A DNA stretch of 64,000 nucleotides from Zoogloeaceae bacterium (GTDB lineage: Bacteria; Pseudomonadota; Gammaproteobacteria; Burkholderiales; Rhodocyclaceae), in the NCBI GenBank assembly GCA_024235635.1, contig JACKMA010000002.1:1116001-1180000 (forward strand), read 5' to 3'. Numbering within the stretch: position 1 is the stretch's first letter; every line of letters begins with the position of its first letter. Of the stretch, positions 1 through 8,958 are shown piece by piece. The notes beneath the pieces were generated by a model. It saw only the letters and a program-made list of their open reading frames with translations. It had not been told where the DNA came from and made no database searches. The position numbers and the translations under genes were made by a program.

Positions 1-35
1 CGATACCTCAACGTTGGCACGATGCAGCATGTCAT
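1..35 (-). CDS. Truncated gene at left edge (start only)
   Basis: A good Shine-Dalgarno sequence, GAGGAG, lies on the minus strand at 44-49. It is followed by two possible ATG starts: one at 35 (8-nt spacing, out of frame with the other) and one at 30 (13-nt spacing). The ATG at 30 gives MLHRANVEVS, which reads more like a normal protein; the ATG at 35 gives MTCCIVPTLRY. The coding part runs off the left edge, so no function can be given. The call rests on the ribosome binding site and on the otherwise empty gap to the next gene. Confidence 0.35.
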   Translation of the reverse strand, partial: MTCCIVPTLRY

Positions 36-172
36 CTTCACGACTCCTCAAGTCCCGGGCCCGGCGGGCGGCTTCCTGACCCGGCCCTCTCCTCGCGGCT
101 GAGCCGATCCCGGTGCGTACAGCGGTCGTCGCCGGTCGGCCGGCGTACAGGTCCTTGGCTGCCCAGGCCGAT

Positions 173-1438
173 TCATCCCTGGGCAGTCAGCCGCCACAGG
201 CTGGTGATCTCGGCCGAGCGCGCCAGGTGCAGCGGATCGGCGGGATCGAAGGCCTTGCCGTGGCGCGGGCGGACGTCCTCGCGCGCGCGCACTGTGAGTC
301 CGGCATCGTCGAACCAGCCGAGCAGCGTCTCGCGACTGCGCAGACCGAGTCGTTCGGCCAGATCCGACAGAATCAGCCAGCCCTCGCCTTCGGGCGCGAG
401 GTGCGCCACGAGGCCATCGATGAAACTCCGCAGCATGCGGCTGTCCGGATCGTAAATGGCGGCGTCGAGCGCCGAGGTGGTCTTGCCCGGCAACCATGGC
501 GGGTTGCAGACCACCAGCGGCGCCCGTCCCGGCGGATACAAGTCGTCCCGGCATAGCGTCACCCTGTCCGCCATGCCCAGGCGCGCAAAGTTGTCGCGGG
601 CGCAGTCCAGCGCACGCAGATTGTTGTCGGTGGCAACCACCTGCGCGACACCACGCCTGGCAAGCACCGCCGCCAGCACGCCGGTGCCGGTACCGAGGTC
701 GAAAGCCAGATCGGTCGACGGCAGCGGCGCCTTCGCCACCAGGTCGACATACTCGCCGCGCACCGGTGAAAAGACACCGTAGTGGGGATGGATGCATGCC
801 CCCAGAGCCGGCACCGGCACCCCCTTCAGCCGCCACTGGTGGGCGCCGATGATCCCCAGCAGCTCGCGCATCGAAACCACCGATGCCTGCATATCGTCCT
901 CGCCCCAGGCTTCCCGACACGCAAGCGCCACGTCGGGTGCGCGTCGCAGCGACAGGTGGTATCCGGGCTCGAGCGGTATCAGCAGCATCCCCAGCAGGCG
1001 GGCGCGCTGCGCCTGCGCCATGCGTCGGTGATGAAAGACCTGCGTGATGTCGCCGGCCGGCCTCCGACGCTGCCCGCTACGCTCGATGCGACGGCCCATC
1101 GCCGTCAGCAACTGGCGACCATTGTGAAAGTCGCCCTGCCACAACAGTGCCGTCCCCTCGCAAGCCAGCCGCCAGGCACGATCGGCCGACAGGTCGTCAT
1201 CGGCCGGAAGCACCCGCGCCGGCGGAGGCAGGCCGGCCTCCGATCGCCAGCGGGCGACGACCGTCCGATCATGTACCTGCCATTGCAGGCGTGGCACATC
1301 TTCGAGGCACTCGGCGCTCAACGCGTCGATCCCCCGATGTGTGATCGCGCGCACCACCATTTCGCATGCGCACGCCTCGTGAACTGAAGGCTCGACGGAC
1401 GCACGCGCCCCGACGAAGTCGATCGACTCACCGGGCAT
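173..1438 (-). CDS. Class I SAM-dependent methyltransferase (NPPW type)
   Basis: About 421 residues from the ATG at 1438. The C-terminal half carries a Rossmann methyltransferase fold: motif I as FDLGTGTGVLAAVLA, an acidic end of strand 2 (ATDN), and the catalytic NPPW tetrapeptide. NPPW/NPPY is typical of enzymes that methylate a planar nitrogen, such as the Gln-N5 (HemK/PrmC) and rRNA N6-A/N2-G families. The N-terminal ~190 residues are less recognisable and may bind the substrate. The open frame extends upstream to 1609, but that would cover the start region of the divergent gene, so the ATG at 1438 is preferred; its ribosome binding site is weak and a GTG at 1456 is possible. The substrate cannot be told from sequence. 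Confidence 0.8.
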   Translation of the reverse strand: MPGESIDFVGARASVEPSVHEACACEMVVRAITHRGIDALSAECLEDVPRLQWQVHDRTVVARWRSEAGLPPPARVLPADDDLSADRAWRLACEGTALLWQGDFHNGRQLLTAMGRRIERSGQRRRPAGDITQVFHHRRMAQAQRARLLGMLLIPLEPGYHLSLRRAPDVALACREAWGEDDMQASVVSMRELLGIIGAHQWRLKGVPVPALGACIHPHYGVFSPVRGEYVDLVAKAPLPSTDLAFDLGTGTGVLAAVLARRGVAQVVATDNNLRALDCARDNFARLGMADRVTLCRDDLYPPGRAPLVVCNPPWLPGKTTSALDAAIYDPDSRMLRSFIDGLVAHLAPEGEGWLILSDLAERLGLRSRETLLGWFDDAGLTVRAREDVRPRHGKAFDPADPLHLARSAEITSLWRLTAQG

Positions 1439-1612
1439 GCCTGCCGAGACAAGCACATTTCGTCCATTGATGCCCTCATGAACAGCCTTCGGTGGTCGAC
1501 GGCGGATATCGCCAGCGTTGCGTCCACGACACGGTACCCTGTACGGTCCGTGCGGACAACCGCCGCGCCCTTGCCAGCATCCCGCCCCCGGCCCGGCGCC
1601 AGGCATCACCCG

Positions 1613-1618
1613 AAGGAG
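1613..1618 (+). promoter_or_regulatory. Ribosome binding site that fixes a GTG start
   Basis: AAGGAG at 1613-1618 stands 8 nt before a GTG at 1627. It favours this GTG over the longer open frame beginning at 1492, which would overlap the promoter side of the divergent methyltransferase gene. Confidence 0.75.
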
Positions 1619-1626
1619 ACATCGTC

Positions 1627-2436
1627 GTGCAAGGCTTGATACCCGCCGGACCGAGGCGGATCGTCTGTCTCACCGAAGAGACCACCGAGACCCTCTACCT
1701 GCTCGGTGAGGAAGCGCGGATCGTCGGCATCTCGGGCTTCACCGTACGCCCGCCGCGAGCTCGGCGAGAAAAGCCCCGCGTGTCGGCCTTTCTCAGCGCC
1801 AAGATCGACCGCATCCTGGCACTCGAGCCGGACCTCGTGCTCGGCTTTTCGAACCTGCAGGCGGACATCGCCTCCCAACTGATCCGAGCCGGCGTGGCCG
1901 TCCACGTCTTCAATCACCGCCGCCTGCCGCAGATCTTCGAGATGATCCGCACGGTAGGCGCGCTGGTCGGCTGCGAAGGCCGGACCGCGACGCTGATCGA
2001 CGAACTGGTCGATGGCGTCGCCCATGTCGCAGCCGGCGCAGCAAGCCTGCCTGAGCGGCCTTGCATCTACTTCGAGGAGTGGGACGATCCGATGATTTCG
2101 GCGATCGGCTGGGTCTCCGACCTGATCGAGGTGGCCGGCGGCCGCGACTGCTTTCGCGAGTTCGCCGCGCAGCATGCGGCCGGGGAGCGCATCGTTCGCG
2201 ACCCGGCGGAAGTCGTTCGCCGGGCCCCGGACATCATCATCGGTTCCTGGTGCGGCAAGAAATTCCGACCCGAGCGCGTCGCCGCCAGGCAGGGCTGGGC
2301 GTCCATTCCGGCGGTCGCGAACGGCGAGATCCACGAAATCAAGTCCGCGGACATCCTGCAACCGGGCCCGGCGGCACTCACCGACGGTCTGCGCCAACTT
2401 GCCGACATCGTCTCGGCTTGGGCTGAACGCCAGTGA
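1627..2436 (+). CDS. Cobalamin-type periplasmic-binding-fold protein (BtuF-like)
   Basis: 269 residues with the helical-backbone substrate-binding fold of the BtuF/FhuD class (Peripla_BP_2). Visible hallmarks are RIVCLTEETTETLYLLGE near the N-terminus, LALEPDLVLGFSNLQADIA, and a C-terminal segment ending in ILQPGPAALTDGLRQLADIV. Proteins of this exact type are usually annotated as cobalamin-binding or ABC substrate-binding proteins. There is no signal peptide or lipobox after the chosen start, so it may act in the cytoplasm or be a soluble relative of the periplasmic receptors. No ABC permease or ATPase gene is adjacent. The AdoCbl-dependent EutBC genes lie 12 kb away, so a cobalamin link is plausible but unproved. 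It converges on the next gene with a 31-bp gap. Confidence 0.8.
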   Translation: MQGLIPAGPRRIVCLTEETTETLYLLGEEARIVGISGFTVRPPRARREKPRVSAFLSAKIDRILALEPDLVLGFSNLQADIASQLIRAGVAVHVFNHRRLPQIFEMIRTVGALVGCEGRTATLIDELVDGVAHVAAGAASLPERPCIYFEEWDDPMISAIGWVSDLIEVAGGRDCFREFAAQHAAGERIVRDPAEVVRRAPDIIIGSWCGKKFRPERVAARQGWASIPAVANGEIHEIKSADILQPGPAALTDGLRQLADIVSAWAERQ

Positions 2437-2467
2437 GGAATTGGCCGGGACCGCTAGTCGACCCGCG

Positions 2468-5400
2468 CTATTCGACCAAGAGCTTGCGAATCGACGACAC
2501 CAGCGAGTCGACCTCGCCGGCGAACGCTCCGGCTTCGTTGAACACCGCGTCTTCGCGGGCGCGCGCCATGCGCTCGACTTCAGCGGCCTGCTGCTGCAGC
2601 GCGTTGGCGCATAGGTTGCCGCTCATGCCCTTGACCGAGTGAGCGACCTGTCGCAATGAATCGAAATCCCGGCGGCTGACCGCATCGGTGATCTTCGAGG
2701 AGGCGCTCTGATGGGCTTCGGCAGCCGTACGCAGCAATTTCATGACGAATTCGCTACGGCCGCGGAATCGCTTCAGCAGGGCCGCCATGTCGACATGGTC
2801 GGCGCCACCCCCCGGTGGCAATTCGGGTTCACTCGACGTCTCGGCGGTCATTGAATTCTCCTGGGCAGGGCGCACAGCAAACTTGCGCATCGATTCGACC
2901 AGATGGTCGATCTCATAAGGTTTCGCGATATGGTCGGCCATGCCTGCATCCAGGCATTTGGCGCGGTCGGATTGTGATGCGTGGGCGGTCAGGCCGATCA
3001 AGGGCAACCCGGGTCTCAGGCGTTTCAGCTGCTGGGCCAGCGTGTAGCCGTCCATGCCGGGCATCTCGATATCCAGCAAGGCGATGTCGAAGGCATCGGC
3101 CGGCAGCGAGCGCACCAGTTCGAGCGCCTCTTCACCGCTCGCAGCAAGACGCAACGAAACGCCCTCGAGACGCAGCAGATCGGCCAGCACGAAGCGGTTG
3201 ACCTCGTTGTCGTCGACGCCGAGCACCTGCATGCGCGCCAGCCTGCGCGGGGCATCGCCGGCGTTCGCCACCTGTTCGCCGGCCAGCAGTGCCGCCAGTC
3301 GCCGCACCAGCAGTGGCCGCGGCCAATTGATCCGACCCAGCCGGGGTGCGGGCCCCGGGTCGTGGATCACGACGAAGCTCGACTCATCAGCGCCGGCGTC
3401 GGCGGCCAGCGCCAGTGCATCGACGGTTCCGAGCAGGATCTCGCCATGCATCCGTGCCGCCGCAGCCGGGGCCAGGCTGAGCAGTCGACATCCGCGCTGC
3501 GACAACTCCTGCTCGAGCAAGGCCGCTTCCTCGCCTTCCAGCCCGGTCTGAATCAACTGCGGGGGCAGATCGTTGCGAGCATCGGCCGCCGGCGTCACCA
3601 CCGGTAGTGGCACCCGCAGCGCAAACCGGCTGCCGCGCCCGAGTTCGCTGCCGACCGTCACCGTGCCCCCCATCATCGAGATCAGTTGATGGGTGATCGC
3701 CAGGCCGAGTCCGGTGCCGCCGAACTTGCGGGTGGTCGAGCCGTCGGCCTGTTCGAAGGGGCGGAAGAGCCGCGAAATCTGTTCTTCGCTCATGCCGATG
3801 CCGGTGTCCCGCACCGTTAGCGCGAGCATGGATCCGTCATGCTCGACATCGAGCCGTACCGATCCGGCCTCGGTGAACTTGATCGCATTGCCAAGAAGAT
3901 TGACCAGGCATTGGGTCAGCCGCAGCCCGTCGCCTCGGAGTTCCTGCGGCAGCGTCGGCGATTCCGATACCAGGACCGCGATATTGCGTTCGAAGGCGCC
4001 CGGCGTGGCAATGTCGAGCGCCTGGTCGACAACCTGAGTCAGGTCGAACGTGCAGTCCTCCAGTTCGAAGCGGCCCGACTCGATCTTGGAGAAGTCGAGC
4101 AGGTCGTTGATCAGCCCCAACAGATGTACCGCCGAGCGATGAATCTTGTCGAAAGTGTGGTGCGCCCTGCGCCCGGCATTCTCGCGCACGCCGACCTGGG
4201 CGAGGCCGATCACGCCGTTCAGCGGCGTGCGGATCTCGTGACTCATATTGGCCAGGAACTCCGATTTGGCACGGGCTGCCGACTCCGCCGCCTCGCGCGC
4301 ACGCGCGGTCATCTGTTCGGCTTCCTTGCGTGCGGTGACGTCCTGCAGCGTCTCGATCGCGCCGATGCAGCGGCCGTCGGCGTCGAGCATCGGCGCAGCG
4401 GTCAGGAAAAGCCAGCGCCCGAGCTTCGGGAAGTGCCATTCGGCTTCGAACGCCCCCTGGACCAGCGATGACGGCCAACATGCCGTGCCGTACTGCTGCC
4501 GCAGTTGGTCGGTTTGCCCGGCGACGATCAGCTCGGCCATCACCGACTGCGGCTCTTCGTAGAAGGCCCGCCACGCCTCGGTGGTGCCGATGAGGTCGTC
4601 GGCGGAGATGCCGAAGGCGATCCCGCAGGCCTTGTTCCAATGGCTCACCCGCCCGTCCGCATCCACCACGAAGGTCGGCACCGGACTGCTCTCGAGCGTG
4701 TGCGCCAACCGCGCGCGGGTGCGGTCGAGGGCATCCGTCCGCTCCCGGACTTCACGCTCGAGCGTGTCGCGATAGCTCTCCAGGGTACGCTGCACCGCCG
4801 CGCGGTCGGTGATGTCGTGGCCGCTCAACACGGCACCGGTGACGTCCCCTTCGTCCCACAATGGTGCCAGCTCCAATTCGAGCGTGCATTGCCGCGCGGC
4901 GACACCGACGTCCAGCGACAGGCGCTGCAGCTCGCCGCCGAAGACCCGGCCCAGCGCGACTTCGAGCTTCGCCATCGTCGCTTCATCGAGGATGCCGGCG
5001 AGCGCCTGCCCGGCGACCGACTGCGAGGGGCAATCGAATGTCCGCGCGAAGGCCGGGTTGGCCACCTCGACCACGCGTGCCGTGTTGATGCAGGCCAGCA
5101 ATTCGCCCGACGCCTGCACCACCGAGCGCATGTGCTCGGCCTCGCGCTGCGCCAGCATGCGCTGGGTCGCGTCGCGCAGCACCATGATGCAGGTCGGCCG
5201 ATCACCGCCGCCGACCTTGCGCGACGCCGAAGCGTCGATCCACAAGCGGCGGTCGCCCGGCAGCGTCATCGTCATCTCATCGCTGGCCCGCCCTTCGGCA
5301 AGCGCGCGGTCGATGACCTTCAGCAGCGGACCCACGCTATCGGCAGGCAGGACTTCGCTCAGCATGCGACCGATCATCTCGTCTCGCGGACCGGCAAGCA

Positions 5401-7285
5401 GATCGTCACGGCCGCTCTGGATGTCGAGGATGCGCCCGAACTCGTCGAACTCGAACAACAGGTCGGGCAAGGCATGGAGCGTGGCTTCGAGATTGGCGGC
5501 AAAGCGCATCGCGGCGCTCTCGGCTTCGAGCTTTTCGGTCACGTCGATGCCCGACGCCATGCAACCGCTGATTCGTCCATGTTCGCCGCGCAGGGCGCTG
5601 AATCGCCAGTCGATCACATGCGAGCGACCGTCGGCGCCGGTCAGCGCGATGCGGGCCGATGCGCTTTCCCGGCCTTCGGCCAGTGCCTCGAGCGCACGGT
5701 TCAGCGCCCGCCGGGCCGCGCCCGGTTCGGGCGAGAAGCGCGCGAACAGCGAACCGCCGAGAATCGACGGTTCGTCTCGCCCGAGGAATTCGCAACCGAA
5801 GCGATTGACCATCGTCACGTGGCCATTGCTGTCGAGGGCGAGCAGCAGGTTGGCCAGGGCATCGAGCGAGCGCTGTCTGAGATCTCTTTCGTCGCGCAGA
5901 CGGGCGTTCATGCTGATCTGTCCGCTGAGGTCGCCGAGGACGACGATCGCCTTGCGCCCACCGTCGAGCTCCAGGGGCGATACGCCCAGCGCCACCGGCA
6001 ATTCCTCGCCATCCGCCCTGAGCGCCCGGAACTCGCCCTTGAGGCTCATCGGCTGATCGAACGAAAAGCGCGCCGAACTCATGAACTTCTCGCGCTTGAG
6101 GACGTGGGTGGCACGATGGCGCAACGGTACCAGGCTCTCGACCGCCATGCCGACGAGTTCGCCCGGATGCCTTTTCAACAGTTGGTGTGCCTGATCGTTG
6201 GCGTCTTCGATGCGGCCGTCCTCACCGACGATCAGGATGCCCTCGGGCGTGGCCATGAACAGCTGGCGCATGCGCAGCTCACTGTCGCGCAGCGAGGCCG
6301 TCTGCCGATCCACCAGATCCCGGATCTGCCGAGTGCGGCCGGTGACGACCCAGGCCAGTGCGGTCATCGCGGCCGACAGCAGCAACGCGGCTGCGAACAG
6401 CCAGCCATCACCCGACGACCACGCGATGGCGGGCACCCTGCCGACATCGATACCGACTTCCAGGGTCCTGCCCGCGAGTTGCAGGCGATCGGCGGCCAGA
6501 CGGATTCCGTCGCCGGCGGCCTCGCCTGCGATCCATCCGACATCGATTCGCGCGTTGCGGTCGGTGATGTCGGTGATGGTTGCGCCGAGCGTCGGATCGA
6601 TGACGAGATCATCGAGCAACATGGTCGGCTCGATCAAGGCCAGCAGCAGTTGTTGCGGTGCGCCGCGCCGCACCGGGACGAACACCAGATAGCTGACGTG
6701 CGCACCACGCTGCACCAGACGCAGGGGCGCCGTGGCAATCGGACGCATTTCCGCCAGTGCCGAGCCGAGCGCCGCCGCACGCTTCGACTCGCTGGCCAGA
6801 TCGAGCCCGAGCGCCGCTTCGTTGCCGACCAGCGGATGGATTCTGCGCACCGGGAAATAGCGCTCGCGTACGCCCGCGGCGACCAGGCCGTCCGCCGAGA
6901 TTTCGCGGATCGGGTTCGGCCTGCCGACAACCGCGCCGAGTTCGGCCTCGAGCGATTCGCGCTCGTCGTGACGGACCTCCGGAATCCATTCGAGCACCTG
7001 GATCTGCGGCGAACTGGCAACGATTGCCGATGCGAAGGTCTCGAAGACACCGCCGTCGGCGAGATCGACGAGCTGCGCCATCACGTTCAATTCGCGCAAT
7101 TGATCGTCGGCGGTTCGAATCCGGGCGGCGACGGACGACAGCAGGTCTTCGGCGGCGTGCTCCCTGCGCTCGAGCCGGCGCTGCGCTTCGCCATCGAAAC
7201 GCAGCCACATCAGGGCGGCGGTCAGGCTCAGGCAGATGGCGGCAACCACCGACGCGAGTTGCAGCGGCCTCGATTGTCCGGACAA
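2468..7285 (-). CDS. Multi-PAS hybrid sensor histidine kinase with REC and Hpt
   Basis: 1,605 residues from a TTG at 7285. The order is: transmembrane helix (~10-29); a ~265-residue CHASE-like periplasmic domain; a second transmembrane helix (~294-314); about five PAS-type modules (~330-990); a coiled coil; HisKA with SHEIRTPLNGVIGL (phospho-His 1016); HATPase_c (~1120-1240, GGTGLGLAIT); a degenerate linker; a receiver with LLDIEMPGMDGY (phospho-Asp 1405) and a late Lys in AKPY; and a C-terminal Hpt with AHSVKGMSGNL (His 1549). It therefore contains a full His-Asp-His relay and can pass phosphate to a separate response regulator. The divergent response regulator at 7645 is the obvious candidate. 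A sigma-28-like promoter precedes it. Confidence 0.93.
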   Translation of the reverse strand: MSGQSRPLQLASVVAAICLSLTAALMWLRFDGEAQRRLERREHAAEDLLSSVAARIRTADDQLRELNVMAQLVDLADGGVFETFASAIVASSPQIQVLEWIPEVRHDERESLEAELGAVVGRPNPIREISADGLVAAGVRERYFPVRRIHPLVGNEAALGLDLASESKRAAALGSALAEMRPIATAPLRLVQRGAHVSYLVFVPVRRGAPQQLLLALIEPTMLLDDLVIDPTLGATITDITDRNARIDVGWIAGEAAGDGIRLAADRLQLAGRTLEVGIDVGRVPAIAWSSGDGWLFAAALLLSAAMTALAWVVTGRTRQIRDLVDRQTASLRDSELRMRQLFMATPEGILIVGEDGRIEDANDQAHQLLKRHPGELVGMAVESLVPLRHRATHVLKREKFMSSARFSFDQPMSLKGEFRALRADGEELPVALGVSPLELDGGRKAIVVLGDLSGQISMNARLRDERDLRQRSLDALANLLLALDSNGHVTMVNRFGCEFLGRDEPSILGGSLFARFSPEPGAARRALNRALEALAEGRESASARIALTGADGRSHVIDWRFSALRGEHGRISGCMASGIDVTEKLEAESAAMRFAANLEATLHALPDLLFEFDEFGRILDIQSGRDDLLAGPRDEMIGRMLSEVLPADSVGPLLKVIDRALAEGRASDEMTMTLPGDRRLWIDASASRKVGGGDRPTCIMVLRDATQRMLAQREAEHMRSVVQASGELLACINTARVVEVANPAFARTFDCPSQSVAGQALAGILDEATMAKLEVALGRVFGGELQRLSLDVGVAARQCTLELELAPLWDEGDVTGAVLSGHDITDRAAVQRTLESYRDTLEREVRERTDALDRTRARLAHTLESSPVPTFVVDADGRVSHWNKACGIAFGISADDLIGTTEAWRAFYEEPQSVMAELIVAGQTDQLRQQYGTACWPSSLVQGAFEAEWHFPKLGRWLFLTAAPMLDADGRCIGAIETLQDVTARKEAEQMTARAREAAESAARAKSEFLANMSHEIRTPLNGVIGLAQVGVRENAGRRAHHTFDKIHRSAVHLLGLINDLLDFSKIESGRFELEDCTFDLTQVVDQALDIATPGAFERNIAVLVSESPTLPQELRGDGLRLTQCLVNLLGNAIKFTEAGSVRLDVEHDGSMLALTVRDTGIGMSEEQISRLFRPFEQADGSTTRKFGGTGLGLAITHQLISMMGGTVTVGSELGRGSRFALRVPLPVVTPAADARNDLPPQLIQTGLEGEEAALLEQELSQRGCRLLSLAPAAAARMHGEILLGTVDALALAADAGADESSFVVIHDPGPAPRLGRINWPRPLLVRRLAALLAGEQVANAGDAPRRLARMQVLGVDDNEVNRFVLADLLRLEGVSLRLAASGEEALELVRSLPADAFDIALLDIEMPGMDGYTLAQQLKRLRPGLPLIGLTAHASQSDRAKCLDAGMADHIAKPYEIDHLVESMRKFAVRPAQENSMTAETSSEPELPPGGGADHVDMAALLKRFRGRSEFVMKLLRTAAEAHQSASSKITDAVSRRDFDSLRQVAHSVKGMSGNLCANALQQQAAEVERMARAREDAVFNEAGAFAGEVDSLVSSIRKLLVE

Positions 7286-7290
7286 GCACA

Positions 7291-7296
7291 CCTCCT
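7291..7296 (-). promoter_or_regulatory. Ribosome binding site selecting the TTG start of the PAS kinase
   Basis: On the minus strand AGGAGG occupies 7296-7291. The first possible start, a GTG at 7291, overlaps it and could not be used with this site. The TTG at 7285 lies 5 nt beyond and is the better start. Confidence 0.6.
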
Positions 7297-7380
7297 GGCG
7301 AATGGATTGCCCGAACGACGGCCGACGGGTTTCGCCGCCGGATTCTGCGTGCCGTTGCCGCCGCGGGTCTCAGTTTCGGG

Positions 7381-7407
7381 TTTACGGCGATCGGGGGGGC
7401 GGATTTA
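7381..7407 (-). promoter_or_regulatory. Sigma-28 (FliA)-like promoter for the PAS hybrid kinase
   Basis: Read on the minus strand: TAAATCCG (7407-7400), exactly 11 nt, then GCCGTAAA (7388-7381). The consensus is TAAAGTTT-N11-GCCGATAA. The -35 half keeps only TAAA, while the -10 half matches 6 of 8. It lies about 95 bp ahead of the kinase start and back to back with a stronger copy on the plus strand. The intergenic space 7292-7644 shows nothing else I can identify. Confidence 0.5.
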
Positions 7408-7415
7408 GCGCTGAC

Positions 7416-7442
7416 TAAAGTTTGTCGCCTGCCGGACGTTAG
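7416..7442 (+). promoter_or_regulatory. Sigma-28 (FliA)-like promoter for the response regulator
   Basis: TAAAGTTT (7416-7423) is a perfect -35 match. It is followed by exactly 11 nt and GACGTTAG (7435-7442), a 5-of-8 match to GCCGATAA. It drives the response regulator at 7645 with an unusually long leader of about 195 nt. No convincing small gene lies in that leader. Confidence 0.65.
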
Positions 7443-7644
7443 CGACGCCTTATGGAGGAAAGCCCAAAGGACGCGCCGATGCGCGCGCTCCCCCAAGACT
7501 ATCGCCGCCCGTCGACCGTCAAGCCGATGCCGCTGCTTCGCGCCGCACCCGTGTGTCCGCTCGCGTCCACGCTGCCGGTCGGCGCCGACGATCCGCCCGA
7601 ACGCGCATTCCTGCGTCGCACCGACATTTCTGCCGAGGCCGAAC

Positions 7645-8832
7645 ATGGAACTGTTCGATGAACTGCCCGAGATCCAGACCGAAGACGCCGACAGCGACGC
7701 CGACGCGCTGCTCGTCGTCGCCGATCACACGCTGCTGATCGTCGACGACGATCCGTCCACCCGCCTGATCCTTTCCGACCAGTTCGAAGCGATGAGGCTT
7801 CGCACCCGCGAAGCCGACAGCGGCGAACAATGTCTCGAAGCGATCAAGGGCGACATCGACATCGTGCTGCTCGACGTGAACATGCCGGGACTCGGCGGCA
7901 TCGAAACCTGTCGCCGGATGCGGCGGCTCGGCCAGACCCGGGCGCGGGTGATCTTCATCTCCGCCGACGACGGTCTCGAAACCCGGCTGCGTGCCTACGA
8001 CGCCGGCGGCAACGATTTCATCGTCAAGCCGATCGAGCCGGAGGTGCTCGAATGCAAGGTCCGCGATGCCCAGCGCTCGCTGCTGGCGCTCGACGCCGTT
8101 ACCGGCGAAGCGGCCAGCGCCAAGCAGGCCGCCTTCGTGGCCATGTCTTCGATGGGCGAAATGGGCACGGTGCTGGAGTTCATGCGACGCAGCTTCGGTT
8201 GCGAAGACGAAGCCAGCCTGGCGCGGGCGACCCTCGAAGCGGTGGCCCAGTACGGCGTCACCGGTCTGGTGTCGATCGGCCTGGATGCAGATGCCGCCTG
8301 TTTCGCACGGGACGGCGAATGCACGCCGCTCGAGCGCTCGATCCTCGACCACTCGCGTGGACTTCAGCGGATCTTCCAGTTCAGCAACCGGCTGGTGATC
8401 AACTACCCGCTGGCAACCCTGGTGATCAGCGACCTGCCGATGCATGAACCGGAACTGGTAGGCCGGCTGCGCGATCATCTCGCCGTCATCGTCGAGGCCA
8501 TCGACGCACGGGTCGCCGCGCTGCGCCTGCGCGCCGAGCACGACCGACAGGCGCAGGCACTGCGCGACGCCATCCAGCAACTGGCGGTGGTGGTCGACGA
8601 GGTCGGGCGTCAGCAGACCGAATGCCGCGAGCGTGCCGGCGAGATCACCACCGAACTGCTCGGCAACATGGAAGCGGCCTTCGTCCACATGGGACTCACC
8701 GAGATGCAGGAATCCGAGCTGGTCGAATTGACGGCAACTGCGACCCGCAGCATTGCCGAGATCCAGAACGACATCTTTCAGATCGGGGATCGCCTGTCGG
8801 GCGCACTGGCCGGCCTGCGCCAGCATCTTTGA
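7645..8832 (+). CDS. Response regulator without DNA-binding output
   Basis: 395 residues. The N-terminal receiver (~residues 27-145) has the acidic pair in LLIVDDDPSTR, the phospho-acceptor Asp77 in VLLDVNMPGLGG and the conserved Lys in FIVKPI. After it comes a ~130-residue domain of unknown type (roughly 165-290) and a long charged helical tail (~300-395) that could form a coiled coil. No HTH, GGDEF, EAL or HD-GYP motif is present, so the output is probably a protein-protein contact. It is divergent from the PAS-Hpt kinase, a likely phosphodonor, and is followed by a REC-GGDEF gene with its own similar promoter. The start is the ATG at 7645; the ribosome binding site is weak. Confidence 0.85.
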   Translation: MELFDELPEIQTEDADSDADALLVVADHTLLIVDDDPSTRLILSDQFEAMRLRTREADSGEQCLEAIKGDIDIVLLDVNMPGLGGIETCRRMRRLGQTRARVIFISADDGLETRLRAYDAGGNDFIVKPIEPEVLECKVRDAQRSLLALDAVTGEAASAKQAAFVAMSSMGEMGTVLEFMRRSFGCEDEASLARATLEAVAQYGVTGLVSIGLDADAACFARDGECTPLERSILDHSRGLQRIFQFSNRLVINYPLATLVISDLPMHEPELVGRLRDHLAVIVEAIDARVAALRLRAEHDRQAQALRDAIQQLAVVVDEVGRQQTECRERAGEITTELLGNMEAAFVHMGLTEMQESELVELTATATRSIAEIQNDIFQIGDRLSGALAGLRQHL

Positions 8833-8893
8833 GCCAGCGCAGGGCCGGCCCACTGCACCGGCCGGCAATGCCGGCGGACGGCCGTCGGCCCGC

Positions 8894-8920
8894 TAAAGTT
8901 GCACCAGGGCCGGTCGTTAG
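8894..8920 (+). promoter_or_regulatory. Sigma-28 (FliA)-like promoter for the REC-GGDEF/hybrid kinase pair
   Basis: TAAAGTTG (8894-8901), exactly 11 nt, then GTCGTTAG (8913-8920). The -35 half matches 7 of 8 and the -10 half 5 of 8; it resembles the site at 7416-7442. Its position supports the ATG at 8959 as the start of the next gene, since the earlier in-frame TTG at 8899 lies inside the promoter. A GC-rich hairpin-prone stretch at about 8843-8890 lies just upstream and may end the preceding transcript, but it has no T-run. Confidence 0.6.
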
Positions 8921-8958
8921 CCAGAGCAAGGATTCCCCCTGCGCACGGCACCTACCCG

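Noticed and set aside
4505..7408. A 967-residue open frame on the plus strand opposite the PAS kinase
   Set aside because: It is the antisense shadow of a GC-rich gene. Its composition (His, Gln, Arg, Ala) is that of a mirrored frame, and the minus-strand kinase has intact domains throughout.
7452..7661. A 69-codon open frame in the leader of the response regulator
   Set aside because: It has no ribosome binding site, an arbitrary composition, and overlaps the real start at 7645.
8899..8958. Twenty-residue N-terminal extension of the REC-GGDEF protein
   Set aside because: Its TTG start lies inside the sigma-28-like promoter, so it would not be transcribed from that promoter.
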